NCBI GenBank assembly: GCA_003255025.1
Contig: QANY01009435.1
Coordinates: 812,118 to 876,117, forward strand
Length of the DNA stretch: 64,000 nt
Origin: Datisca glomerata
Taxonomy: Eukaryota; Streptophyta; Magnoliopsida; Cucurbitales; Datiscaceae
Direction of reading: 5' to 3'
Shown: piece by piece, positions 47,957 to 60,556 of the stretch
Layout of the letters: the number at the start of each line of letters is the position of its first letter
Numbering within the stretch: position 1 is the stretch's first letter
The notes under the pieces: generated by a model
The model's database searches: none
What the model was told of the DNA's origin: nothing
The model's input: only the letters and a program-made list of their open reading frames with translations
Program-made: the position numbers and the translations under genes

Positions 47957-47986
47957 AAGGACAATGTGATGCATCACATTGTCCTT
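47957..47986. repeat. Perfect 30-bp palindrome
   Basis: AAGGACAATGTGATG (47957-47971) is followed directly by its exact reverse complement CATCACATTGTCCTT (47972-47986), with no spacer. It sits in AT-rich intergenic DNA about 150 bases upstream of nothing recognisable. Confidence 0.97.
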
Positions 47987-48471
47987 GGTAATGAACATGT
48001 AATTAAAAGTAAGACAGAACTGGACTGAAATAAAATGTTGGCTCCCACGTTTCAATTTCCACTGAGCTTTTCCACTCTCTCCTTTCTAACCTACTTCCCA
48101 CTATTCATTGTCTCTCTAAAAGGAGACTTTAAATGATGATGTCCTCACTGTATGACCAGTTTGAGTTATATGCCATGGTCAATCATTCATACTTAATTAT
48201 TCCCAAAATTTTAAGGGCTTTTATCAGAAGTAGTCATATAATAAAAATAAAATACAAATATCTCATAGTAGAATTGTATGGTACCACTTCCAAAAAACAA
48301 AGCAATCCCATGTTTGTGTGTATATATACGTACATATATACAATACTAATATATATAACATTTATAAACAATATATATTGTTATATAGTATATATAGCAT
48401 ATCAGTATGAGTATATAGCATGTACATAAATAATGTACTATTGTAAATAGCTTATATAACAGTATAAATAT

Positions 48472-49134
48472 TAGGATCACTCAAATATGTTGCATGGGAT
48501 GAAGCTCTTGTCGAAGGACAGGAGTACCAATTGCTTTTAGGACCATAATTTTTTAACAAATTAAACAAGAAATTGAAAGTGTCAAACAAAAACTTCAAGA
48601 AGATTTCACCATCCTTGGTAATGAAATTGCCTATGGTGAAGGAACGAGCAAAATAGAGACTGAAGACTCTGACCATTAAACTCCTCCCTAAACACTATAT
48701 CACTAGTGATCGACACCTTAGTTGTGTTAAAGAAGGATTGGTTCTTACGAAGTATTTCAAAAAGAAAACAAACTAATCAAAGTACGAGAGCTGCAAATGG
48801 CAAAAAACTACAAATCAATTATAAGATTTCAAAGCATTAGCACAAATGAAAAACAATTTCAGTTAATAATTTTTCAGAGTTAGATTACTCATAATTAACC
48901 ATATAAGAATAAGCAAATGAGTTAGATCAGGTTCCACATGAAAATAGCTCATCAATGCACACAAACAATGGAGTACATTAATGAAAATTCTATGTTTTAA
49001 GAAAGTGAGGTATAATCACTTAACTATCTCATCCATGTGGTTCCAACATTTTAGGATCACTCAAATAAGTAACGTGGGATAAAACTCTTGCGGTAGGACA
49101 TAGGTACCAATTAGTCTTAGGACCACTATTTTTG
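48472..49134. repeat. Diverged direct-repeat pair (about 85 bp each)
   Basis: AGGATCACTCAAATATGTTG (from about 48472) and AGGATCACTCAAATAAGTAA (from about 49052) start two related stretches that share GGGAT.AA.CTCTTG, GGTACCAATT or AGTACCAATT, and TTAGGACCA, about 580 bases apart. They may be pieces of an unrecognised transposon. Neither codes. Confidence 0.7.
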
Positions 49135-50329
49135 TTTAAAAAAATACAAAACTCAATATCACAATTTTTTTACGTTATAAATTCTAAAAAAAATAAATGA
49201 ATATGATTTTAATTTACGACCTCAAAATATAAAGTTAGAAGATTAACTAATTGTGTCAACTGAACTTATCAACTTAATTGAAATACCGCGGATGGGCATA
49301 AAACACGAATCCTTAGGTCCATGTTGTATGGTACGGAGAGATTAAGAGTAAAGGAAATATTTTAGAATTTATAGAATATTAGAAAAAAACAGTACACTTT
49401 TCAACTGACAATTCTCGTACAATGCGTGGAATGGAATAATTTTTTTTAAAAAACATAGATAATTATTAATTGAAGTTAATACACTTGAAATAAATTTATA
49501 TTGTAATAATTATATAGAATAATATCATCTCAAGAAATTCATTTATTTTTTCAATGGGATGAAAATATAAAATTAGTATTTCTATCTATCTATTGTAAAC
49601 TTATAAACACATTAAATATGAAAAACATAATAATATGAATTATGTAACCTTGGTATAAAAAAGTATACAGTATTATTAATCATGTGATGAGAGATATAAC
49701 GATAATGTTACATTTATTGTTTGTCAATTTAATTATATCTATCCAATGAAAAGAAATGGGATTGTGGTTTACATGACTAGTGCAACAAATGAACTTTGAG
49801 AAAAATAAAGTTTAAATACGTGAATATAATTTAAAAAAGAAAAACTCAACTAATTTCAATAAGTTAAGTAAAAGAGTTCTCAACACTTCAGAAATAATAA
49901 TAATTTTACTAACAAACATCCCAAAATAGCTCCTTCAATTTTCTATATTTATTTTTTAATAGAGAAACATGGCCAAAGAAGATCGTACCAAACTTTGAAG
50001 CTAAAAAACAAAATTACCAACCAGGCTAATTAATCTCAACTATACCACATTTCAATTACCCTCGAACATCACGAAAAAAACGAAAACTAGTTATTTACTC
50101 TCACTTAAATAGAATATTTTTTTTATTAAAAAGTAAATATATTCAATAAAAAAACTTTACAATATATAAATGACATACTCCAAATATAAGAAAAGTCAAC
50201 TACACTAGAAACAAACTAGTAAAACTAATGACCTAAATTCAAACACTCACTCGAGAACTAAATAAAAATGTATTTGTTTAAGTCACATCGAATCTATAAT
50301 TTAACATTCAAATCAGTTCTAAGAAATTT

Positions 50330-51180
50330 AGTATGCTACAGATTTTTCCTAATAGTCTGAGTTATACAAAATAAAATAGAATCACTATTTCGTATAGTTC
50401 CGTCAAAATATCTGTCATTTCTTTCAATCCATGTAAAATAGACAAAAGTATCAAAAGAAAGTTTGAGTAACAACGATTTGAGGCTCTTACCCTTACTCTG
50501 AAGTTTTAACCAAATGAGCAAATTCTCCCACCTTCTAGGAAGAAATTGTAACTCTAGTATACTCAAAATAATCCTCTAAATCCGTTGAAGGGGTGAACAA
50601 CAACAAAATAAATGATCAATCTTTTCTACCTCATCAACACAAAATAAATAGTCAGGACTAGCATAAATATTCCATTTAAGGACATTCTCTTTAATGGCTA
50701 GTGTATTCCTGCAAACTAACCAACATAGAAAGCTACATTTTTGGATACACACCTAAAAACCATACTAAATTACACCAAAAGGGGAGGTGCATAAGCACTA
50801 AAAACAGAGATTTTTTTCATCTTTTACGTCAGATTAAAGCCACACGTCATCAATATTATAAATAGGAGTGTGACATACCACTGACTTCATATCTCGAAGG
50901 ATAACATCATTCTTATTGGGCCAACACCACACATCACGCTTAACTATACAACTAACTTTACTAGATAAACTCTAGCCAGTTTGAATGGTAATGTTCCTAC
51001 CATACTTGAGGAGTAGAATCCTAAGTGTGTGCCAAAGATCATAGAGGATATGGGTGGAATTCTCATCCCCGATTCTGACTTTGCATCTGATAATCATAAA
51101 CTCACGAATCTTCATAAGTTCCCTCGAGATGTGCATAAGCCAATCTTCACACCAATGCATTATAAAAGCGGACTTGAATA
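50330..51180 (-). pseudogene. LINE reverse-transcriptase tail (zf-RVT region)
   Basis: On the - strand, frame 50972-51160 reads CKVRIGDENSTHILYDLWH, the GDG.ST..W.D.WHP pattern just upstream of the zinc-binding region of plant LINE polyproteins. The next frame pieces give CIQKCSFLCWLVCRNTLAIK, then PDYLFCVDEVEKIDHLFCCC (the C..C....E...HLF..C zinc-binding pattern). The frame 50336-50566 gives QSKGKSLKSLLLKLSFDTFV and WIERNDRYF, the end of such a polyprotein. Stops and frameshifts separate the pieces. The rest of the LINE (endonuclease, catalytic RT) is absent, as in 5'-truncated copies. Confidence 0.8.
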
Positions 51181-52558
51181 AAAAATAAAGAACATCAAAT
51201 TTAAATTATCACTAATTCTAAACGGCATGAATTACTAGGTTAATGTAAATATAATCATGGAAATCACTTTCTGACTCACGTGATTTTTTTTCAAATGAGA
51301 AAAATCATTAAACCATGTGTTTGGACTCGAATTTCATACTCTAGTAGGACACGAATTTAAAGGCTAAACCCATAGGTTTAAAGATGAATTTGTTAATCGT
51401 TTAAATTATTCATAAACATGAGGAAGGACTTGGAATCTTTTCTTAGGACAACCATGATAAGATTTTAACAACTGCAAATAGGGTAAATAGGGCGTAAGTG
51501 TAACCACAGTTAAATTAACGTGACTTAATAGGAGATGATCTATGGAAATAACCTATAGTATGGTGGGTACAAAAAATAAATGGAGATTGGTTCAAATAAA
51601 AATAAAATTGAGACTTTTTTAGTTTTGAACTGAAAATGTTATGTTGAACAGATATGGATCAGTGATTTATTTTGATTTGCGGAGCACTTAAAAAAGTTAG
51701 AAGTTTTTCAAAACTATGTTACTGAAAAACAAATAAACTACCTAAATTACAAAAAATGATTAAGAAAAATTAGATGGCCTCTAATTCTTATAAAATTAGA
51801 GGTGATTAAGTTTCTTATACCTGATCCGTTAATTTAATTCCCAAATATACTTTTCAATCATTAAAAATCATATAATTAATGTTTTTTAATCATTAAAAAT
51901 CATATAATCATTTAAATGATCGATATTTAACACGATTTTCTCGTTTTTATCTAAATTCAATAACAATAGACTAGTACCCCCCTCAAAGGACCACGAAAGA
52001 GTAGTGTAGCTCCAAAGTGGGTGATTACTTTAAAGCGTATGTCCGTTTATGTAGGTGATGTTACATGTGCTTGTTTCTTTAGTCCTATAATATTAATAAT
52101 TAGGGGTGCTTTTTAGTTGTATAAAAGCACTTTTACCTTTGAGAGTTTGGTAATATAATAGGTCTCGCGTCTGGCAGACAGAAAAAGTTACTTTTAAATT
52201 TATTTATTTATTTAGTAAAACTACGTTATAAATTTTAAAGAAAATGAAAAAATATAACTCGAATTCAAGAACTTTAAAAGATGAGTGTAAGAATTTAACT
52301 AATTATGCTAAAAGTTACTTTTAATTTAGTAATTCGATTTGGAAGCACGTTTTTTGATCAAAATTACATTATAAATTTTTAAGAGAATGAGAGATTATGA
52401 CTCAAACCCACGACTTCTAAAGTATGGGTGTGTGGGTTTAACCAACTGCTTCAACTCAACTTGTCCGATTTTGGAGAACATTAATTGGGTAAAAGAAAAG
52501 CCGAACAAGCCTATGGGAGAAATTACATACATCTTCATATTAATCTCCTTTCAAATGT
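51181..52558. other. AT-rich intergenic DNA
   Basis: No gene or definable element is visible. Confidence 0.5.
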
Positions 52559-52564
52559 TATAAT

Positions 52565-53244
52565 AGAAAAAATTTACACCGACACTCAGTCGTAATTTGA
52601 CTAATTTATACAGACACTCATTTGCATATCTAAAAATTACACAAATCTCACACATACTTTATAGCAAATATGATTAATTTCTTAACATAAAGTTTTAAGG
52701 CCAGTTAAATAGGCACTGAAATGTCAAAAAATATCACTATCCTGATTTAAAACTAGAATGTAATTCAAAGATACATTAACTAATGTCAGTTAAATTCCTT
52801 AACAGACACGTAAATGTACTTCACATTCAATGATAAATAGGTTTAATTTCTCAATTGAAAATTTTAGTGTCAGTTAAATACTTTGAAATGTCCAAAAACA
52901 CTGTTTAAAATTAGAATTTAATCCAAAAATATATTAACTTAGTAATTTAATCCTGAATCATATTGTCAAAGCGCAACCTACTCATAAACTTCATCTTTTG
53001 TATGATTCTTGATTGAATTGCTTTATTAATGTATCTTTGAATTAGATTTTGATTTTAAATAGTCATAAGGGTATTTTGGGCACTTTAGTATCCATTTAAC
53101 TATCATTAGAGTTTTATGTTAAGAAAGCATACCCATTTGTTATAGAATTTAAAGCATAAGGGAGGTCTGTGTAATTTTAAAGTATAAACAAGGGGGTGTC
53201 TGTGTATTTAGGTAAACTATATGGGATGTCAATGTAATTTTCAC
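52565..53244. mobile_element. Foldback element with long terminal inverted repeats
   Basis: The two ends are inverted copies of about 140 bases each. The left arm AAATTTACACCGACACTC pairs with the right arm, read on the other strand as AAATTACATTGACATCCC. The words TACAGACACTC / ACACAGACACCC and TTTCTTAACATAAA are also matched. TATAAT flanks both sides (52559-52564 and 53245-53250). It has no coding capacity. The arm length suggests a Mutator-like or similar MITE, but the short direct repeat does not settle the superfamily. Confidence 0.75.
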
Positions 53245-53250
53245 TATAAT

Positions 53251-54510
53251 ACATTATTTAAATTTTGGCCAGATAATTAATGAGTTTATAGATTTCAAAA
53301 ACTATATTATCAAATAATTTAAAAGATATATTGAATACTCGATATCAAAAGTACCTGAAGCATTATCCATGTGTGGTAGATATAAATAAGAGATTTACAT
53401 CACTCGTGTCATAAACTTGTAATTTTTTATGCAATGTCGCTCTTTTGAGTGGGATTGACGGTGAAATAAGAATAAGAACATCTATTTTTTTCAATTCATT
53501 TAAACTTTCTTGGATGAAGTCAAAATAAATTTTATACAGTTTCAATTTTGTAACATTGGGTGGATTGAAGTTAATTCTAATTCTGATGTTACACCTATGT
53601 GTAGTAGTAGTAATAGTTAGAGTTGTATTAACAATAACCTCTTTTATTTACTTAATTGTTGCTTTAATTGAGAAAGCTAAACAGGCTATGAGAGGAATGT
53701 TTAGTCTACATGATTGTATTGATCTTGTACTCTCATTTTTTTTATATGCAAATATGAATTAGTTTAAAAGATAGTCCTTCAATTTCTACTATTTGATACA
53801 AATATGATTTTTCTTTCACTTTGACACAAATACTAAATTTATGAAGGTGAGTAAATATCACCATCAACAAAAGTTGAAATTTGAAATTGGATTGAAAATA
53901 CATGACTAATTATCATTTATGACTATGTCTCACATTTTAAGGAAGTGTATCACTTTAGTCATTAGTTAGTATTCGACAATAACAATCAACTTACGATATT
54001 ATATTTGATGTTTTCGTGTCTTGACATAGCGTCACTTTAATCATTGATTTTGACAATTATAACGAATAAATTATACATAATCATAATACTATTTTTTTTT
54101 GACATTTTTATACAAAAATAAAAAATAATCACTGATCAATCAGAACATTATATGTTTTTTCATCATTGTTATATTAAAATAAAAAATAATCACTGATTGA
54201 TCCAAAGTACATCACCAACCAATAACTCAAACAAATATAATTTTCTCAACAATGTTAATTTATCATTAATTCTAAAAACATGAGACCTTGAGTTACGATA
54301 AATTTAATCTTTTAATTTAATATTTAATACACACCCTACGTGCCTCAAGTTTCTATTATTATGTTAAATTTCTGATAATTCAAAAATTAAGACACTTTGC
54401 TTTAATCATTTGAATTAATTTTTAACACCTGTAATAACATAATACATGAATTAGTATTATTGCATTACAAATTAAAAAAAAACACTCACATAAAAAGTCA
54501 AGATGTCTAA
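53251..54510. other. AT-rich intergenic DNA downstream of the MYB gene
   Basis: No gene is visible. It includes the probable 3' untranslated region and terminator of the - strand MYB gene near 54510. Confidence 0.45.
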
Positions 54511-55152
54511 TCAGCCAGCAGAGAACTGAGAATGGTCTAGATTAATAAAATCACCAACATTAAAATCCTGCATCATTTCCTTAGAACACATTATCAGATC
54601 TGCTTGTTCAGAGGAAAGACCAAGGGCACAAACGTCCGAGAAATCCGACTCCAGAAGATCAGACAGACAGATATCCTCCATGTTGAAATTCATGTTCAAA
54701 TCCCAACATAAATTATTATTATTATTACTATTTTCTTGATCTTCGGACCCAGACGACAATAAATCAAAATCACAACCACTGGAATCTCCCATTGCCTTGT
54801 AATTCATCATGGTATTGTCGTTTTCAGTTTCACCAGCTTCTGAAATGGGTGTCGTTGTATTTGTGTCTAGAAGAGCTGTTGTTGTGTCGTCTTGGTGGAG
54901 CTGTGGGATTATTACAACTTTTGTGCATTTTATTGCTTTTGTTCTGATAACTTGGGATTGGATTTTGGGTGGTTGTGGTTCTGAGTGCTTGTTCTTTGGT
55001 TTCTTTGCACCTTTGGCATTGTCTTGTTCGTGCAGTTTCTTTAATATGTTGGTATTCCAGTAGTTCTTTATTTCATTATCTGTTCGGCCTGGGAGTCTTC
55101 CAGCAATCAAAGACCACCTAATCAAAATAAAAAAAAATATTTTTAATAACTT

Positions 55153-55189
<37 letters not shown>

Positions 55190-56081
55190 TACATGTGTGT
55201 TGTTCCTGTTACCTGTGAAGTGTAAATAGTCATTTCCGAAAAAGGGAGAAACAATGATTTCTAGAACTCAAAAAATCAATTTTATGAAAAGACGATTTAC
55301 CCTTTCCTATTTGGCGGGTCACATGGGCACAATACACATAAAATTCATGCTACTTAATTCAAGCAGCTAACAATGTTAAAGAACACATCCTAATAATAAC
55401 CACATATGTCCTTTAAAGAGAAGTTTTTACGTTTGAATGTCTAAATCTGCGATTTCTTTTGTCGAAGGGAATGGAGAATTACGTTGACTGAGGATTAAAC
55501 TCCAGATCTAGAGGTTGAAAGTCTTAGTTATTACCCTTAATCTCCAATTATATTAAAAAGAAAAAAATTTCAACTTACTAGGAGTAAAATTGTCTTTTTA
55601 CAGAAAAAGGTTTATTATTCTAAATTTTAAAAAACTAATTTAGTTTTATTTTAAATAAATTTCGGGCAATTCATCCAAGAAGAACCAACCATTGGATTTA
55701 CAAAAGAAATAGAGATGAGAGTTACCTGTTGCCCAAGAGATTGTGAAGCCTGATGATAAGTTCTTCTTCATCTGGTGAAATGTTTCCTCTTTTAATATCT
55801 GGTCTCAAATAGTTCAACCATCGTAGCCTACAACTCTTCCCACATCGTTTTAATCCTACACAAAATCAAATAACCGAAAAAGAAAACCCACATTAATCCA
55901 GTTCAGTTCAGTACAATAAACAAATATTCGTGATTTCCGAATATTTACCGGCTCGTTTAGGTAGATTCCGCCATCTACCTTCACCATGAGTTCTGATGTA
56001 ATCTGTAAGAACTTGGTCTTCATGAGCTGTCCATGCTCCTCTGTTCAATCCGACCTTTGCACAACAAGGGCTTCTTCCCAT
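54511..56081 (-). CDS. R2R3-MYB transcription factor, TT2/PA2-like (3 exons, 289 aa)
   Basis: Exons on the - strand: 56081-55949, 55855-55726, 55117-54511, joining to 289 codons plus TGA with GT..AG introns at the two positions usual for plant R2R3-MYBs. It starts [18 protein letters not shown]2 spans about 14-61 and R3 about 67-112 ([19 protein letters not shown]). The bHLH-binding pattern [DE]Lx2[RK]x3Lx6Lx3R is fully met by E76-L77, R80, L84, L91, R95. Residues 144-154, [11 protein letters not shown], match the C-terminal motif I associate with subgroup 5 activators (Arabidopsis TT2, grape MYBPA2). The tail is acidic, with an asparagine run and [20 protein letters not shown], a likely activation region. 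Members act in the nucleus with a TT8-type bHLH and a TTG1-type WD40 protein on proanthocyanidin genes (ANR, LAR, DFR). The exact target set is inferred from the motifs. Confidence 0.92.
55157..55182. repeat. TA microsatellite in MYB intron 2
   Basis: A pure AT dinucleotide run lies inside intron 2 (55118-55725), near its 3' splice site. Confidence 0.9.
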
Positions 56082-56140
56082 TGTCCTCCAAAGATTTCTT
56101 TTCCTTTTTTTCCTAAGTTCCTCTGTTATAGGAGAGGATA

Positions 56141-56150
56141 TTATTTATAG
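56141..56150 (-). promoter_or_regulatory. TATA box of the MYB gene
   Basis: On the - strand the sequence is CTATAAATAA, about 60 bases upstream of the ATG (56081). This implies a leader of roughly 30 bases. It is the best core-promoter match near this start. Confidence 0.6.
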
Positions 56151-56229
56151 CTGCATTACTTTTTTTTGTTTTTTGAAAGTTTGGTTTGTTCTCGTGTTTC
56201 TATTGGACGATGTCCTGTCTGATTATAAA

Positions 56230-56235
56230 CACGTG
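56230..56235. promoter_or_regulatory. G-box (CACGTG) upstream of the MYB gene
   Basis: CACGTG lies about 150 bases before the MYB start codon and 80 bases before its TATA box. It is a binding site for bHLH and bZIP factors. Since TT2-type genes are often controlled by bHLH-containing complexes and light, the site is plausible, but a single 6-mer can occur by chance. Confidence 0.4.
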
Positions 56236-57328
56236 ATTCAAATGGAAAACAAATATATATAACCTACCATTTAAATATTACTATTTACAAGATCTTGAAC
56301 TTAGATGTTTTTTCATTTCTAGATCTAAAATTTAAATATTTTAGATTCTAAGGATGCACTGGTACAAATATTCTATTGTGTTAAAATTAATCAATTACAT
56401 CATACGTGTAAAAGTTTTCTTAAAAAATATATAGAACAAGAGTTTCGTGAAATTAATAAAAATACACAAAGTTAAATAATGAGTTACGAATGCCTTTTTT
56501 CTAACGTGCTATGTGGACCGCCATTTTCCATTATTATTATTTTCACGGAAGACGACAAATGAGTGGGACAATATGACGCACATGTTTTCTCAATATATTA
56601 TTTTTTATCATGACCACCTCAAATGCTTTTTTCTTTTCTTTAGTATTGGATCTCATATCATAATTATCTGACTACAGATGTATAATGATTTTTGACTGAG
56701 AATTTTTTGTAAGTGTATCACGGATCAAGTAGGGGATTACACATCATTCAGGTTTATAGTCATGAGAATCATACTTATAATCTAAACCGTGAATTGATGA
56801 AAGCAAACCTCTAAACCTACGGTAACAAATTACACTCCTCTTTGTGATTATAAATGATTTTTTTTTGTTAACAAACGATCTAACATTTTAGATGATTTAT
56901 TGTTTAGGATAAAGTTTTTACTTACCCTTGAGGTTATGGTACAGCGTATGTCCCTGGATTTAAGTACATTGTATTATATTAATTAAATATTGACATATTC
57001 GAGCCATTAAAAAAATTTCATTAACAGGAGAGAATTTATAGGGGTCATTTGCCATTTGGTTTGAATTATTTACAGTGATGTAGTAATTGAATATATATAG
57101 AAAGGTCATGTACAATGACTGAATTGACGTAAAAATACGATTGGCATTTTTTGTTGTAAATAATCATTTATAGATTATATCAATGAGATATTAAAACTAT
57201 ATGTTTGGTATAAGTAAATCTTTACGAGAAATTTGTGAAAATAACTTAAAAGTGTCTGAAGTGCCCTTTAGTTATTCTATGCATTACAAAAATATTTTGA
57301 TGTGCAACTTCAATACTAATTTTAATAA
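56236..57328. other. Upstream region of the MYB gene
   Basis: AT-rich and without genes. It is the promoter-side spacer between the MYB gene and the LTR element at 57329. Confidence 0.5.
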
Positions 57329-57915
57329 TGTTGGTGTAAAGATAAAATTTCACATGAAACATGATAAGATCTAGATCGAAAACTCCATCGAAGAAGAGAT
57401 AGAGTGAGAACCGTAGGATCAACAATGTGGTTGTGAAGAACAGATCAATCGGATAAAAGTATATGGATTGACGACGTGCAATCTAAATAGAAGTTATTCA
57501 AGACCATTAGATAAATCAAACAGTCATGATTTACTTAAGTTGTCAATGTTGATAAACTGAATCTTAGAGGAATATTCTGTTGATCCTATTTTCAGATAGA
57601 ATTAGACAAACTGTATCAGACTATATGAAGATCTATAAATAGAGACATGATGTAACTCCAAAGAGACACAATAACCATCAATGCCCATAAGAAATAAATT
57701 GACCTTGTTGCTTACATGAGCCTCACAAATCATTTCTCCATAATGAAATACTATCAAAATCTCCCCGTGGTTTTTCTTTCCTTTAAGGATTTTTCACATA
57801 AATCATGATGTTTTTATTCTCTCATTTTCTCTCTAAATTATTCCCTTAATTTTCATATTATGATGTAAGAAATTTATGACCACTTTATCAAAGACCGTGA
57901 ATTTTTTTCGTTACA
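57329..57915 (+). repeat. Left LTR, 587 bp
   Basis: Starts TGTTGGTGTAA and ends CGTTACA. It shares many words with the right LTR, such as AAGACCATTAGAT, and carries TATAAATA at 57634-57641 followed by GAGACATGATGTAACTCC, the likely transcription start area of the element. Confidence 0.8.
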
Positions 57916-60556
57916 TTTGATACTCTTGTTGAGAGCTGAGAGAAAAACTCAAGAAATCTATTCCCAAGCGTTCAAACCAGACCAAACGCTTTTGACAACG
58001 GATACAAAAGCGAAATAGAATCGGGAGCATGAACGGGTATGGGAACGACTACAGAACTGGAAGCCAAGAATTGTAGATTCATTTATTACATATTTGATTA
58101 GTTTATTTCTTTTATACGATTATTATTACTAAAAAAATTACTAACCCTATTCGTTGGCGATTGAATATGAAAATTCAACGAACACAAAACGAAGGCCCTC
58201 TGAACCCCACAGACTGCCACCCGCAGACTTCCAGATTATTGAAGCTCCGACTACGACAGTCAGGCCAAGAGCAACAAAAAGAAAATCTGAAACAGCCGCT
58301 GAATCCACAGATTTAGAGACGACGACAACACAGACAGCCTCGAAGCAAGGCCAACGTCCACGATGACCAGTCCACGGCTAAAGCATCTTCCAGGCCACCG
58401 GACTTACACCATGGAAGACTTTCCTGCCGCCACAATCGTCAAGTTCACGGAAGAGCCGCGAACAACCGCCTATTTTGGGCCGAAATTTATATCCCAGATC
58501 TATATCAAAAGGAAAAATTTCCAGACCCAAAACTCCCATATATGCGTTCAAATGTAAATTTTCATCATTTTAGAGCCTTTTTCCGCCAAAAAAGTTCGTC
58601 GGAGATGGACGCACGTGCTCCCACGCGCCATCGCTAGCGGTTCACCATCTCTACCTGCTTCCCAATTTTCAGGTTGACCTACCCGGATCATTCGGCTTCC
58701 AGGTTGAGGCTTCACACAAGCGCGCCAGCCTACATATAGTGTCTAGTGAAGCCACAGAAAGCTGACCTGCACGGCCCGTTGACGCGACCCGTTCGTGAGT
58801 CGGTTGAGACCTGTGCTCGAGCTCCACCCTTTCGCAACCCGCGCGACCAACAGAGCATGCCCAGCACGACCCACAGCCTTGACACTTCCCACACCTGTTC
58901 TTTGGGCCATGAATTCAAGACCGAGCCCAAGCTCTTCATAGCCTAGCAGATTTGATCCATGAGCTTTCAAAGCATTCACAAAAAATCTCAGAAAATGATT
59001 AGTTCAACTGTACTAAAAAGTCAGTCACGGCGATAAAAAATCAATTTTCAGACATATGGGTTGTCGAATGCAAACAAACGAAGGACATCAAATTGCAAGC
59101 TAAAAATTTATTTTTATATTCTTGCTTTGCCTTTTAAATACATATATTATCCATTAAAAAAATTGAATAATTACATGAGCATATCATGTAATGTCTTAAG
59201 AAATATATTTACACAATTGACCAACCATATTAAATTAACAGAAATAATTCTATGTTAATTGTGTAGGGCATGATTAACTGGCTCTCTATGTTTAAATTCT
59301 ATCATGATTTAATGTAATTATAGAAATTATATTTATCCTATTTAGGTCATTTATTTTGATAAAATTCAAAGCTTGACCCTATTATGGATAGCATGAAATT
59401 TTTAATATTGTAAACCATATTCAAACCGATTTGATGCACGTATTGCATGATGAATGAGTTTTTAAATTTTAAATTCTAATTCAAGTTTTGAATTTAAGCT
59501 TATCTCAAGCTTAAAAAAATAAAAGAAAATAATTTTTTCATGATAGATGACTAGAAACATAGAATTTGATCTGTGTATTTTTGAAGATTTTCTCTTCCAT
59601 TTTCTTTATGCAAAAGTGCAAAAATATAAGAGATGAATGAGCAATGAAACGTTAACGATGACTAGCGAAGTAATTTCACAAACCAAAATCAAGAATGAAA
59701 ATGGACTCCTGAGCTCACCGGAAGTTCATGTCCATGAAAGCTTTTTCTTTCTAAAGAAAATGGGCCCCTGAGCTCACTAAGAGCTTAAGTCTACGATGAA
59801 TGGTGTCTGCAGTACTACCCTCTAAAGGAAACAAAAAAGAATAAGTCTGAAAAGAAAAAGAATTGCAAAGGAAGAAGGTCTAAAGACGTCAGAATCTTGG
59901 AAAGAGTTTTCAACACTTAGAAAAAAAAACAAAAAGGAGAAAGGAAGAAATATGAAAGCGAGAAAAAGAAAGAAAATAAAAGAAATAAAATAAGAAGCAA
60001 ATGAAGCTTCAAAAGGAATTCAAAAAGGGGAACAATATGAGAATTGTGAGGTCAAGTGATCAGTGATTGTGTTGGCTTCATCTAAGAAAACCAAAAAGAA
60101 TAAATGAAGAAATATGAAAAGTGGAGAAAGTGAAAATGTTAAAGGAAAAAGTGAAAGTCGAGAAAGGAAAAAGTGAAAATGACGAAAGAAGAAGTGGAAA
60201 ATGAAAAGAGAAAGAAAGGAAATGAAAGTGAACAAAGAAAGATAAAGTGAGAAATAAAGTAAGATGAAAGAATAGAGGAAATTGCTAAGTCTTGAAGAAA
60301 GAAAAATTATAAAAACATACAAAAGACTATGGTTGTATCGGCAACGACATCTCCAACATAAGGGTTGATAGTAACATCCTCAACATGGAGATTAACAAAT
60401 GACTTTTCAAATAGCAGCTTGAAAAACTGAGTCACATGTTCCCAGGAAATACTTGTAAATGGAAATGCTCAAATCAAATGGGACCATGGTTCTTTATTTG
60501 AACCTAAGCTTTTCTTTTAAAAGAAAACAGGCAGTTCGTAAGCACTTCTCAAAGTG

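Larger units (their letters stand above)
47301..50300. other. AT-rich intergenic DNA
   Basis: No intact gene is visible. It contains the palindrome at 47957-47986 and a diverged direct repeat at about 48472-48555 and 49052-49134, described separately. Several short open frames here are composed of AT-rich low-complexity codons and are not credible. Confidence 0.5.

Noticed and set aside
48133..48429. 98-codon open frame starting MMMSSLYDQF
   Set aside because: The second half is AT-microsatellite-like sequence translating to Ile and Tyr runs. There is no homology or gene structure.
54809..55063. 84-codon + strand frame opposite the MYB gene
   Set aside because: It is the complementary shadow of MYB exon 3, which is strongly supported on the - strand.
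58730..58979. Overlapping open frames on both strands in GC-rich DNA
   Set aside because: Several frames are open at once because stop codons are rare in GC-rich sequence. None shows a domain, and they lie inside the LTR element's non-coding cargo.
60020..60322. 100-codon Phe/Leu/Ser-rich - strand frame
   Set aside because: It is the complement of a purine-rich low-complexity tract inside the LARD-like element.
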